From the NCBI GenBank assembly GCA_023387235.1, contig JAEWIJ010000051.1, positions 1-18,803 of the forward strand: a stretch of 18,803 nt of DNA, given 5' to 3'. Source of the stretch: Pseudomonadota bacterium (GTDB lineage: Bacteria; Pseudomonadota; Alphaproteobacteria; Rhizobiales; Hyphomicrobiaceae). The notes beneath the pieces were generated by a model. That model was not told the origin of the DNA, searched no databases, and saw only the letters and a list, made by a program, of their open reading frames with translations. This document shows, one piece after another, positions 7,253 through 15,673 of this stretch. Made by a program: the position numbers and the translations under genes. Within the stretch, counting starts at the first letter, position 1, and each line of letters opens with the position of its first letter.

Positions 7253-8143
7253 CTACTGCACAGGCGCCCCCGCCAGCGGCACGACATCCACACCGACCGT
7301 CACGACATGCTCGCCGCCTCCGATCAGCACGCCGCTGATCGGGCTCACGTCATTGTAGTCGCGCCCGTAGGCGATCGTGATGTGCTCCTCGCCGACCTCG
7401 ATCCCATTCGTCGGATCGAAATCGCGCCAGCCCGTCTCCGACGACCACACCGAGATCCACGCGTGCGAAGCATCGGCGCCCGATAGCTTCGGCTGTCCGG
7501 GCGGCGGATGCGTGAGAATATACCCGCTCACATACCGCGCCGGCACGCGCAGCGCGCGCAGTCCCGCGAGCGCCAGATGCGCGAAGTCCTGGCACACGCC
7601 GCGCCGCTGCGCGAACACCTGCTCCACCGGCGTCGAGACATCCGTCGCACCCGGATCGAACTGGAAATCGGCATACATGCGCCGCGTCAGATCCATCGCG
7701 CCATCGAGTACCGGCCGCCCCTGCCCGAACGAAGCACGCGCATAATCCGCGATCCCGAGCGTCGCGCCCGTAATGCGCGTGCTGCAGCGATACTGGATCA
7801 CATCGAGGTCCAGCCCGTCCGCCCCACTCCCCAGCACCTCATCGAGCCGATCCCACGCGGTCGTCGCCGCGAAGTCGGCCGCATCCGGCGCGCGCGTCTC
7901 GATCGCGCTCCGCGCCAGCAGCACCAGCTCCTTGTGCGGGACCTCCACTTCGAGCACCACGAACGGATTGCCGAAATTATCTAGCCCCTCGTGGCGCATG
8001 GCCGGCGCCGGCTCGACCATGAGATTGTGCCGCAAAGTCGTCTGACGCGCCGCCGATCGCGGCGTCATGTGCACGAGGTGCTGCGACTGCGCGACCGGCG
8101 TCGCGTAGCGGTAGTGCGTGCGGTGACTGACCTCGAAAATCAT
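7253..8143 (-). CDS. Transglutaminase-like cysteine protease-fold protein
   Basis: A 296-residue protein with an N-terminal bacterial transglutaminase-like beta domain (about 1-85, opening FEVSHRTHYRYATPV) and a transglutaminase core (about 150-250). The triad is complete: Cys184 (RRGVCQDFAHL), His227 (ASHAWISVW) and Asp242 (WRDFDPTNG). Members of this fold either cross-link or, more often in bacteria, hydrolyse amide and isopeptide bonds. Its ATG overlaps the stop of the ATP-grasp/alpha-E gene (ATGA at 8140-8143), which indicates translational coupling and a shared pathway. No signal peptide or membrane segment is seen, so it should be cytoplasmic. In the predicted peptide-ligation cluster its likely role is to cleave what the ligases make, or to process the substrate. 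It is the last gene of the operon. Confidence 0.93.
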   Translation of the reverse strand: MIFEVSHRTHYRYATPVAQSQHLVHMTPRSAARQTTLRHNLMVEPAPAMRHEGLDNFGNPFVVLEVEVPHKELVLLARSAIETRAPDAADFAATTAWDRLDEVLGSGADGLDLDVIQYRCSTRITGATLGIADYARASFGQGRPVLDGAMDLTRRMYADFQFDPGATDVSTPVEQVFAQRRGVCQDFAHLALAGLRALRVPARYVSGYILTHPPPGQPKLSGADASHAWISVWSSETGWRDFDPTNGIEVGEEHITIAYGRDYNDVSPISGVLIGGGEHVVTVGVDVVPLAGAPVQ

Positions 8144-10704
8144 GGCCGCGGCTCAATACGCGTCAGGGCACGGTGCGGGGTCTCTTCCGTCAGATTGAAA
8201 TAGTGGCGCGCCACGGCATTTGAAAGCTCGGGCAGTGTCTGGAGCTGATCGCGCATGAGGCGTTCGAGCGTCGCCCGGTCCTCCTCATCGGCAATGGCCA
8301 TGACATCCGCGAGCCGCACGGCCGTCAGCAGCGACAGAATGAGCCGCCGATCCTCGGCGAGACTGACGCCTTGGCGCGCATCGGGCAGCGCTTCGAGATG
8401 CTTCGAGATGGCCGAGAGCTGATAGGCGAGCGCACGCGGATTGGCCTCGTCGAGCAGCAGCAGATCGAGCACGAGCGCCAGCATGGGATCGAGCCGATAG
8501 CGCGAGCGATAGGTGATGAAGCTGTCGGCCAGCTCCAGCAGCAGCAGCAGGCTGCTCGTCTCCTCCTCCGCATCGGGCGGCGGAATGAAGAGCGTCAGGA
8601 TCGCCTCGCTCAGGTTGTAGGCCCGCTCCAGCCGCCGCCCCATATCGAGGAACGACCAGCCGAAGTTCCGCGTCATGTTCTCATGCGTGAGCCCATTGAA
8701 CGACGACAGTGCCGCGAGGCCCTCGTCGAGCAGGTCGAGCAGCGCGCCCGGCCGCGCCGTATTGAGCGTGCGCATCCACGCTTCGCCCGGCCGGAAGCGG
8801 CTCAGCGTCTGCCACGCTTCATGCGAGAGGCGATCGCGCACCAAATATGAAACCTGGTACAGCCCTTCCAGCGTCCGCGCGAGCGTCCTCGGACTGCGCG
8901 CCCGCGCGACGAGATCGAGGCAACGGCTCTCGATATCGCCGGCCTCGTAGTGCGTGCGCGCCCCCGCTTCGGCCACGTCCGGATCGGTCAGCCGCATGTC
9001 GAGGCAGCGGCGAACCGCGCTGATCCCGTCGACCGCGCCGCTGTCCTCCGCAATGCGCCGCAGCGCCCCGCGCAGCATCCGCATGGTCCAGTCGGCGCGC
9101 TCGGCATAACGCCCGAGCCAGTATAGGTCGTCGGCGACACGGCTCTGCACCACGCGCTGCGAGCGCTCGACGCGCGCCGTCTCGAGCTTCGGCCGCCACA
9201 GGCTCACATGCGGCGCCTGCTGCGCATCCGACAGCACCCACACATCGCGCGTATGCCCATCCGGCGCGCTGAGCGCCACCGCCCGCGCCGGATCGACCGT
9301 CATGGCGAGCCCGCCCGGCATGGCCTCGAAGTCCGCGCCCGTGTGCGCCACGAAGAGCCGCATCGCGAACGGCCGCGCGACGAGCGCATTCTCCTCGAAA
9401 GCCGGCGACGTGCTGAAGCCGACCTTCTCCTCGGCGACGAGCCGCGCGCCATGAAGCGCAATCTCGGCCTTCAACCGCTCGCGCTGCGCCGCCGATATCT
9501 CGCCGCCGGCCTGCCCGAGTGCAGCCTGCCCCGGCCGCCCCGTACCTTCCTGCGCGCTGCGGATGACGAGCTTGTCGAGATTGTCGAGCACGTGCTGCCG
9601 CGCCGATGCATCGCCGAGCCACCAGCGCGGCGCATCCGAGAGCAGCAGCTCCTCGCCGAGCAACTGCTTGGCGAGTGTCGGCAGATAGGGCCCGAGCCCG
9701 CGGTTCTGCCCGATCGCCGAGCCGACCGCATTCACGACCAGTCGCGGCAGCTCGCGGTTGACGCGCAGCAGGCCGGCCGGCCCCGCAAATCCACCTGGAT
9801 CGAGCTCCAGCGGATCGATCTGCCGCCCATCGACACAGCGCACGATGAGGTCGATCTCTTTCAACCCTTCGAGCGTCTTCAGATACACGCGACCGCCGCG
9901 CGTGCGCAGGTCCGAGCCTTCGATCAGCAGCAGGCCCAGATAGCGCGCGAGATAGGCGTGCGAGAAATAATCCTCGTGGTGCGGTCCCGGCGTCAGCAGC
10001 GCGATCGCCGCATTGTCGCGGCCCGCATGCGCCGCGAGCGCATTCTGCAAGCGCTGGCAGTGCGCGGCGAGCCGCACGGCATTCACCTGCTTGAACAGAT
10101 CGCCCGTGACATGCGTATGCGCCACCCGGTTCGCGAGCACGAAGCCGAGGCCCGCGAGCGTCTCCAGATGATTGTCGATGACGCGCCACTGCCCGTCCGC
10201 GCCGCGTGCGAGATCGGCCGCGTAAAAGCGCAGCGGCCCACCCCGGTCGAGAATGCCCTGGCAAGGCCTCAGATACGCATTGTCGGAGAACACGAGCTCC
10301 GGCGGCACGAGGCCGTCGCGCATGAGCTTCTGCGAGCCGTACAAATCCGCGAGCAGCGCATCGAAGAGCCGCGCCCGTTGCGTGAGTGCCGCCGCGAGCC
10401 ACCGCCACTCGCCGCTCGACAGCACCACCGGCATGAGATCGAGCTGCCACTTCTGCGTCGCCGCATTGGGATCGGCGAACATGTCGTAGGCAATGCCGGT
10501 CTCGCGCACACGCCGGTCGATGCTGACCGCCCGCGCCGCGAGATCGGCTGCCGGCAGACTGGCGATGCCATCGAGAAACGGGCGCCAGCGCCCCCTCACC
10601 GCGCCGGCCGGATCACGCAGCTCGTCATAGCCGCCGCCCGGCGGGAGATATCGATCGACGAAGCTCGGTCCGCCGTCGCGGATAGCGGAGGCGATCGTGT
10701 TCAT
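8140..10704 (-). CDS. Circularly permuted ATP-grasp ligase fused to alpha-E domain
   Basis: An 854-residue fusion. Residues about 75-470 match the circularly permuted ATP-grasp type 2 family: DNAYLRPCQGILDRGG (141-156), WRVIDNHLETLAGLGFVLANR (173-193), LTPGPHHEDYFSHAYLARYLG (237-257), NAVGSAIGQNRGLGPYLP (325-342) and LLGEELLLSDAPRWWLGD (348-365). ATP-grasp enzymes join a carboxylate to an amine using ATP, through an acyl phosphate. Residues about 520-840 are an all-helical alpha-E (DUF403) domain beginning SRVADDLYWLGRYAERADW. In many genomes these are two separate adjacent genes; here they are one chain. The start ATG 10704 is chosen because the N-terminus aligns with the usual family start, although no strong ribosome site is seen. 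The gene ends in a four-base overlap with the transglutaminase gene. The carboxylate and amine substrates are unknown. Confidence 0.94.
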   Translation of the reverse strand: MNTIASAIRDGGPSFVDRYLPPGGGYDELRDPAGAVRGRWRPFLDGIASLPAADLAARAVSIDRRVRETGIAYDMFADPNAATQKWQLDLMPVVLSSGEWRWLAAALTQRARLFDALLADLYGSQKLMRDGLVPPELVFSDNAYLRPCQGILDRGGPLRFYAADLARGADGQWRVIDNHLETLAGLGFVLANRVAHTHVTGDLFKQVNAVRLAAHCQRLQNALAAHAGRDNAAIALLTPGPHHEDYFSHAYLARYLGLLLIEGSDLRTRGGRVYLKTLEGLKEIDLIVRCVDGRQIDPLELDPGGFAGPAGLLRVNRELPRLVVNAVGSAIGQNRGLGPYLPTLAKQLLGEELLLSDAPRWWLGDASARQHVLDNLDKLVIRSAQEGTGRPGQAALGQAGGEISAAQRERLKAEIALHGARLVAEEKVGFSTSPAFEENALVARPFAMRLFVAHTGADFEAMPGGLAMTVDPARAVALSAPDGHTRDVWVLSDAQQAPHVSLWRPKLETARVERSQRVVQSRVADDLYWLGRYAERADWTMRMLRGALRRIAEDSGAVDGISAVRRCLDMRLTDPDVAEAGARTHYEAGDIESRCLDLVARARSPRTLARTLEGLYQVSYLVRDRLSHEAWQTLSRFRPGEAWMRTLNTARPGALLDLLDEGLAALSSFNGLTHENMTRNFGWSFLDMGRRLERAYNLSEAILTLFIPPPDAEEETSSLLLLLELADSFITYRSRYRLDPMLALVLDLLLLDEANPRALAYQLSAISKHLEALPDARQGVSLAEDRRLILSLLTAVRLADVMAIADEEDRATLERLMRDQLQTLPELSNAVARHYFNLTEETPHRALTRIEPRP

Positions 10705-10862
10705 CGAAATCGAATCCTGCCTGGCATGCCCCCGCGCGTTTCGCGGTGTCCTTGGATTATGGCGTGTCTAGCACGCCGAATCGTACCGCCGGCAACGGCC
10801 GTCAATGCCCCTCTGGATTTGCGCTCCGACCTGTGACGCCGCCCACACACTGCCGCCTCGCT
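10705..10862. other. Gap between DUF2126 fusion gene and ATP-grasp gene
   Basis: These 158 bases separate two minus-strand genes of the cluster. The only structure I see is GGCGTG (10761-10766) pairing with CACGCC (10772-10777) around TCTAG, a small hairpin or operator-like palindrome without a T-run. No convincing promoter and no small gene with a ribosome site were found. The gap is long for an otherwise tight operon, so a secondary promoter for the ATP-grasp gene is possible. Confidence 0.4.
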
Positions 10863-13800
10863 TCAGAATGCCCGGCGCAGGTCGAGCGTCAGCGGGTAAT
10901 CCGGATTGATGCGCGCTGCCTGCGGCGCCATGCTTCCGGGCGTGTGGCCGTGCGCCTCGAAGCGCGCGAGCCGCCGCCCCTCGGCTTCGTAAGCATTCAC
11001 CGGGAAGATCTCGAAGTTCCGCCCGCCCGGATGCGCCACGTGATAACGGCACCCCGCGACCGACCGCCCCGTCCAGCTATCGAACACGTCGAACGTCAGC
11101 GGCACATGCGGCGCGATGGTCGGATGCAGCGCCGAGGGCGGATGCCACGCCCGATAGCGCACGCCCGCAACGGCCTCGCCGAACGTCCCCGTCGGCGTCA
11201 ACGGTAGCGCGCGGCCATTGCACGTGACGACATAGCGATCGCCCGTCAGCCCGCGCACCGCGACCTGCACGCGCTCCAGCGACGAATCCACATACCGCGC
11301 CGTGCCGCCGATCGTGCCTTCCTCGCCGAGCACATGCCACGGCTCCAGCGCCTGGCGCAGCTCCAGCTCGATATCGTGCGCCGCGATCTTCCCCAATACC
11401 GGACAGCGGAACTCGGCGTGCGGCAGGAACCAGTCGAGATCGATCGGCAGCCCCGCCGCCTCGATATCGCGGACGACATCCGAGAAGTCCGACCACAGGT
11501 AATGCGGCAGCATGAAGCGGTCGTGCAGCGCCGTCCCCCATCGCACGAGCTTCTGCCGGTACGGCTTTTCCCAGAACATCACGACGAGCGCGCGCAGCAA
11601 TAGCTGCTGCGCAAGGCTCATGCGCGCGTGCGGCGGCATCTCGAACGATCTGAACTCCAAGAGCCCGAGCCGCCCTGTCGGACCGTCGGGCGAGTAAAGC
11701 TTGTCGATGCAGATTTCCGCGCGATGCGTATTGCCGGTGACGTCGATCAGCAGGTTGCGGAACAGCCGGTCGATCAGCCACGGCGGCGCACTGCCGACGC
11801 CTGGATCGGGCACTTCGGCGAGCGCGATCTCCAGCTCGTAGAGGCTTTCGTGGCGCGCTTCGTCCGCGCGCGGCGCCTGGCTCGTCGGCCCGATGAACAG
11901 CCCCGAGAACAGATACGACAGCGACGGATGGTTCTGCCAGTACGTCACCACCGACGCGAGCAGGTCAGGCCGCCGCAGGAACGGACTGTCCGCCGGCGTC
12001 GCCCCGCCGAGCACGATATGATTGCCGCCGCCCGTTCCCGTATGGCGACCATCGAGCATGAACTTCTCCGCGCTCAGGCGGCTCAAGTGCGCATCCTCGT
12101 AGAGGCCCGTCGTGATGCTCACGGCCTCGTCCCACGACATGGCCGGCTGGATATTGACCTCGATCACACCCGGGTCCGGCGTCACCTTGATGACATTGAA
12201 GCGCGGATCGCTCGGCGGCGTATAGCCTTCGATATGGATGGCGAGATCGCTCGCGCGCGCCGTCTCCTCCACGGCCGCGACCATCGCCGCGTAGTCCTCC
12301 GCGTCCTCGAGCGGCGGCATGAACACGCAGAGGCGCCCATCGCGCGCCTCGACCGCCAGCGCCGTGCGCACTGAACCGACGACTTCGTCGGGCACCCCTG
12401 CCGGAGCCTGCGGCGCTTCGAGCGCCACCGTCCGCCGGCGCTGCATGAGCACGCGCCGCTCGGGCAGCGGCGGCGCGGGCGCGAACGGATCGCGCGGCAG
12501 CACATGCGGATAGTCGATCGGTGCCAGCAGTGGCGCCGAACCGAGCGGCAATCGGAACCCGACCGGCGAGTCGCCCGGCACGAGGAACAGCTTGCCGCGC
12601 CTGAGCGCCCAGCGTTCCGTCACCCAGCGCCGTCCGCGATCCTGCGTATGCCACACCTGCACGGGCAGCACGTATCCGACCGGCTTGGCGAGCCCGCGCT
12701 CGAAGGTGCGCATGACGCGCTGGCGCTCCGCAGGATCGTCGAGCTTGTTGTCCGCGACCGTCGCGTTGAGCGGCAGCTTCTGCTCGACGGACATGAAGTG
12801 AATGGGATCCTCGTACGCCGCGATGCCGCTTTCTGCCGGCAGGCCGAGTTGCGTGCAAAGCCCGCTCATGAACTGCTGCACATCATCGGGCGTCGGCGCC
12901 CGCGCGGTCGTCTCCGGCGCAATGAGGCGCTGCTCTTCCCACAGCGCTTCGCCGTCCGTTCGCCAGTAGAGCGCAAAGGCCCAGCGCGGCAACTGCTCGC
13001 CCGGATACCACTTGCCCTGGCCATAATGCAGCAGACCGCCCGCCGCGAACCGCTCCCGCAGCCGCCGCACGAGATCATCGGCATAGCGGCGCTTGTTCGG
13101 GCCGACCGCCGCCGTATTCCACTCGCCGCCTTCCATGTCGTCGGCTGCGACGAACGTCGGCTCGCCGCCCATGCTGAGGCGCACGTCGCCGCGCTTCAGC
13201 CGCTCATCCACCGCATGACCGGCATCGAGGATCGCCTGCCACTGGTCGTCGCTGTACGGCTTCGTCACGCGCGGCGTCTCGAGCACGCGCGTCACCGCCA
13301 TATGATGCTCGAACGCGACCTTCGCGCGGCCATGGCTGCCGCTGATCGGCGCCGCACTCATCGGATGCGGTGTCGCCGCGAGCGGGATATGCCCTTCGCC
13401 CGCCAGCAATCCCGAGGTCGCATCGAGCCCGATCCAGCCCGCGCCCGGCACATAGACCTCGCACCACGCATGCAGGTCCGTGAAATCCACGTCCGTCCCG
13501 ACCGGACCATCCAGCGCCTTCACGTCCGGCGTGAGCTGGATCAGGTAGCCCGAGACGAACCGCGCCGCGAGCCCGAGATTGCGCAGGATCTGCACCAGCA
13601 GCCACGCACTGTCGCGGCACGAGCCCGAGGCGAGCTGCAGCGTCTCGTCCGGCGTCTGCACGCCGGGCTCCATGCGAATGAGATAGCGCACGTCATGCTG
13701 CAGCCCGCGATTGAGATCGATGAGAAAGTCGATCGTCGTGCGCTTGCGCTTGTCGATCCCCGCCACATACTTCGCGAACCGCTCGCCGGCCGGCTCGATG

Positions 13801-14156
13801 TCGAGATAGGGCGCGAGTTCCTTCTTGAGCGCCGGATCGTAGTCGAAGGGCCACTCCGTCGCGCTCTCTTCGACGAAGAAATCGAACGGATTGATCACCG
13901 CCATGTCGGCGATCAGATCGATGGTCACCGAGAAGACCTCCGTCTCCTCCGGGATCACCACGCGCGCGAGATAATTCCCGAACGGGTCCTGCTGCCAGTT
14001 CAGAAAGTGCACCGGCGGCTCGATGCGCATCGAATAGCTGAGGATCGGCGTGCGCGCGTGCGGCGCGGGACGAAGCCGGATGACCTGCGGCCCCATGCCG
14101 ATGCGCCGATCGTAGCGGTAGACCGTCTCGTGCTTCAGCGCGACGTGGAGTGCCAT
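10863..14156 (-). CDS. Transglutaminase-like / DUF2126 putative amidoligase fusion
   Basis: A 1097-residue protein. Residues about 1-295 form a transglutaminase-like region (MALHVALKHETVYRYDR, then GSCRDSAWLL with Cys180, DLHAWCEV with His229, LDATSG with Asp245), so the triad is intact. Residues about 300-1095 match DUF2126, annotated in Pfam as a putative amidoligase and assigned by comparative genomics to the COOH-NH2 ligase (glutamine-synthetase-fold) group. Signature segments include LSMGGEPTFVAADD (327-340), VIEVNIQPAMSWDEA (664-678), HTGTGGGNHIVLGG (705-718), EICIDKLYSPDGPTGRLGLLEFRSFEMPPHARM (814-846). ATG 14156 matches the usual family N-terminus; ATG 14258 in frame would add 34 residues containing PT(L/F)G repeats. 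Neither start has a strong ribosome site. It is the first gene of the minus-strand cluster and very likely acts with the ATP-grasp and transglutaminase products. No signal peptide was seen. Confidence 0.92.
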   Translation of the reverse strand: MALHVALKHETVYRYDRRIGMGPQVIRLRPAPHARTPILSYSMRIEPPVHFLNWQQDPFGNYLARVVIPEETEVFSVTIDLIADMAVINPFDFFVEESATEWPFDYDPALKKELAPYLDIEPAGERFAKYVAGIDKRKRTTIDFLIDLNRGLQHDVRYLIRMEPGVQTPDETLQLASGSCRDSAWLLVQILRNLGLAARFVSGYLIQLTPDVKALDGPVGTDVDFTDLHAWCEVYVPGAGWIGLDATSGLLAGEGHIPLAATPHPMSAAPISGSHGRAKVAFEHHMAVTRVLETPRVTKPYSDDQWQAILDAGHAVDERLKRGDVRLSMGGEPTFVAADDMEGGEWNTAAVGPNKRRYADDLVRRLRERFAAGGLLHYGQGKWYPGEQLPRWAFALYWRTDGEALWEEQRLIAPETTARAPTPDDVQQFMSGLCTQLGLPAESGIAAYEDPIHFMSVEQKLPLNATVADNKLDDPAERQRVMRTFERGLAKPVGYVLPVQVWHTQDRGRRWVTERWALRRGKLFLVPGDSPVGFRLPLGSAPLLAPIDYPHVLPRDPFAPAPPLPERRVLMQRRRTVALEAPQAPAGVPDEVVGSVRTALAVEARDGRLCVFMPPLEDAEDYAAMVAAVEETARASDLAIHIEGYTPPSDPRFNVIKVTPDPGVIEVNIQPAMSWDEAVSITTGLYEDAHLSRLSAEKFMLDGRHTGTGGGNHIVLGGATPADSPFLRRPDLLASVVTYWQNHPSLSYLFSGLFIGPTSQAPRADEARHESLYELEIALAEVPDPGVGSAPPWLIDRLFRNLLIDVTGNTHRAEICIDKLYSPDGPTGRLGLLEFRSFEMPPHARMSLAQQLLLRALVVMFWEKPYRQKLVRWGTALHDRFMLPHYLWSDFSDVVRDIEAAGLPIDLDWFLPHAEFRCPVLGKIAAHDIELELRQALEPWHVLGEEGTIGGTARYVDSSLERVQVAVRGLTGDRYVVTCNGRALPLTPTGTFGEAVAGVRYRAWHPPSALHPTIAPHVPLTFDVFDSWTGRSVAGCRYHVAHPGGRNFEIFPVNAYEAEGRRLARFEAHGHTPGSMAPQAARINPDYPLTLDLRRAF

Positions 14157-14487
14157 GGGGACGTGAGGCCTTTCCGCGAGCCTCGCCCCGGAACGAACGA
14201 GGCGGCCAAGCGTTGGGGTGCCAAACGTTGGTGGGCCGAGCGTTGGTGGATAAGTCATGATTCCGATACAGAGTCCGCCGCGGGCCGACAAGCGCAATTG
14301 CTTGGTTAACCTGCCCGGGATCGTACGGCGTCCAGGCCTCGGGCACACTGCTGAAAAATGGCCACCCTCATGCCGAAAAATTTGGCACTCGGGGCCGCCT
14401 TCCCGCTAAAGAGTCTGCCACATAGGGCCTCGGCGGATCCCGCGCTTCCACAGCGCGACCCGCCGGAAATGAAGCGGCACGTGCACC
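14157..14487. promoter_or_regulatory. Divergent control region of the ligase/metallopeptidase cluster
   Basis: This 331-base region lies between the oppositely transcribed DUF2126 and metallopeptidase genes. It contains three tandem 15-base repeats (14205-14249), an in-frame alternative ATG for the DUF2126 gene (complement of 14256-14258), and a palindrome CAAGC-GCAATT-GCTTG (14289-14304) that could be an operator or hairpin. I found no clear -35/-10 pair for either gene. No separate small gene with a good ribosome site is visible. Confidence 0.4.
14205..14249. repeat. Three tandem imperfect 15-bp repeats
   Basis: The copies are GCCAAGCGTTGGGGT (14205-14219), GCCAAACGTTGGTGG (14220-14234) and GCCGAGCGTTGGTGG (14235-14249), differing at a few positions. 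They keep the reading frame of the upstream extension of the DUF2126 gene, where they would encode PTLGP-PTFGT-PTLGR on the minus strand. They are either an iterated binding site in the divergent control region or a repeated protein tail. Confidence 0.85.
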
Positions 14488-15669
14488 ATGAAAAACTATG
14501 CCTGCTCGAAGTGCGGCAACAAGGTCTACTTCGAGAACGTCCAGTGCATCAGATGCGCATCCGACCTCGGCTTCGATCCCGAGCGCCTCACTATACTCGC
14601 GCTCGAGCCCGTCGCGGATAACGTCGGCGCCTACAGGCCGATCGGCGATGAGAACGGCGCCGATCTCCGCTACTGCGCCAATGCCGCTCATGCCGCCTGC
14701 AACTGGCTGACACCCACCGATGCCGGCGACGGCTTCTGCCGCGCGTGCGATCTGAACCGGACGATCCCCGACCTCTCCGCCAACGGCAATCTCCTCGCCT
14801 GGCAGGAGCTGGAGCGCGCCAAGAAGCGCCTCGTCTACGATCTCCTTCGCTTCGGCCTGCCGCTCGACACGACCGCCGTCGGCGGCGAGCGCCTCACGTT
14901 CGACTTCCTCGTCAATGCCACGACGGGCCATCTCGATGGCGTCATCACCATCAACATCCTCGAAGCCGACGCCGTCGAGCGCGAGCGCCAGCGCCAGCAG
15001 TTCGGCGAGCCCTATCGCTCGCTGCTCGGCCATCTCCGCCACGAAAGCGGTCACTATTACTGGAACGTCCTGATCGCATCGACCAGCCAGCAGGACGCCT
15101 TCCGCGCCCTCTTCGGCGACGAGCGCGAGGACTACGGCACAGCCCTCGCGCGCCATCATGCCGAAGGTCCGCCGCCCGACTGGGGCACGCGCTTCGTCTC
15201 CGCCTACGCGAGCGCGCATCCGTGGGAGGACTGGGCTGAAACCTGGGCGCACTACCTGCACATGGTCTCGTCGATCGACACCGCCCAGTCCGAAGGCATG
15301 GAGCCGCGCGCCTCCGGCCTGCTCTTCGGCGCCGCGTGGCCCTTCAAGGCTTACGACGTGCATCGCGAGGAGACGTTTGACGCCCTCTTGGAGCGTTGGG
15401 TGCCGCTCACCATCGCGCTCAACAACATGAGCCGCGGCATGGGGCACAACGACTTCTATCCGTTCGTGATCCCCGTCGCCGCTTGCGAGAAGCTCGCCTT
15501 CGTGCACCGCGCCATCCGCGAGTACGTCGCCAATCCACCCGCCGCGACGCTTACGCAGCCCCAAGCCGGCGAACCGACCGCCATGCCCGCACCACCGCCG
15601 CCGGCCGCTTCACCTCGTCCCGCCCCCGGCCGCTCGCTGATCGGCCGCATGTACGACCGCCTGAAATAG
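14488..15669 (+). CDS. Zinc-ribbon putative zinc metallopeptidase (HExxH)
   Basis: A 393-residue protein. The N-terminus is a zinc-ribbon region with cysteines at 6, 9, 20 and 23 (CSKC, CIRC) and a second set at 63, 71, 84 and 87 (CRAC). The catalytic part has LLGHLRHESGHYYW with the zincin motif His185-Glu186-x-x-His189, and HPWEDWAETWAHYLH (244-258) supplies a likely third ligand, probably Glu251. This is the architecture of the putative zinc-binding metallopeptidase family (zinc-ribbon plus Peptidase_Mx type). The C-terminus (about 345-385) is a Pro/Ala-rich linker. The ATG at 14488 has no strong ribosome site. It is divergent from the ligase genes and ends four bases from the convergent DUF72 gene. 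Related peptidases co-occur with ATP-grasp/alpha-E/transglutaminase clusters, so its likely role is processing or removing the conjugated peptide. No signal peptide is seen. Confidence 0.9.
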   Translation: MKNYACSKCGNKVYFENVQCIRCASDLGFDPERLTILALEPVADNVGAYRPIGDENGADLRYCANAAHAACNWLTPTDAGDGFCRACDLNRTIPDLSANGNLLAWQELERAKKRLVYDLLRFGLPLDTTAVGGERLTFDFLVNATTGHLDGVITINILEADAVERERQRQQFGEPYRSLLGHLRHESGHYYWNVLIASTSQQDAFRALFGDEREDYGTALARHHAEGPPPDWGTRFVSAYASAHPWEDWAETWAHYLHMVSSIDTAQSEGMEPRASGLLFGAAWPFKAYDVHREETFDALLERWVPLTIALNNMSRGMGHNDFYPFVIPVAACEKLAFVHRAIREYVANPPAATLTQPQAGEPTAMPAPPPPAASPRPAPGRSLIGRMYDRLK

Positions 15670-15673
15670 CGCT

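Noticed and set aside
7101..7358. Short plus-strand frame with a SPSPLWGGVRGGG-like translation
   Set aside because: It is the translation of the palindromic repeat running into the antisense of the transglutaminase gene, and lacks a ribosome site.
8819..10450. Open frame of 543 codons on the minus strand in another frame of the ATP-grasp gene
   Set aside because: Alanine/arginine-rich shadow; the overlapping frame carries all the family motifs.
9208..10836. Open frame of 542 codons on the plus strand opposite the ATP-grasp gene
   Set aside because: Arginine-rich antisense shadow with no recognisable domain.
12504..14309. Open frame of 601 codons on the plus strand opposite the DUF2126 gene
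   Set aside because: It is antisense to a clearly conserved protein, and its translation is arginine-rich and low-complexity as expected of a GC-rich shadow frame.
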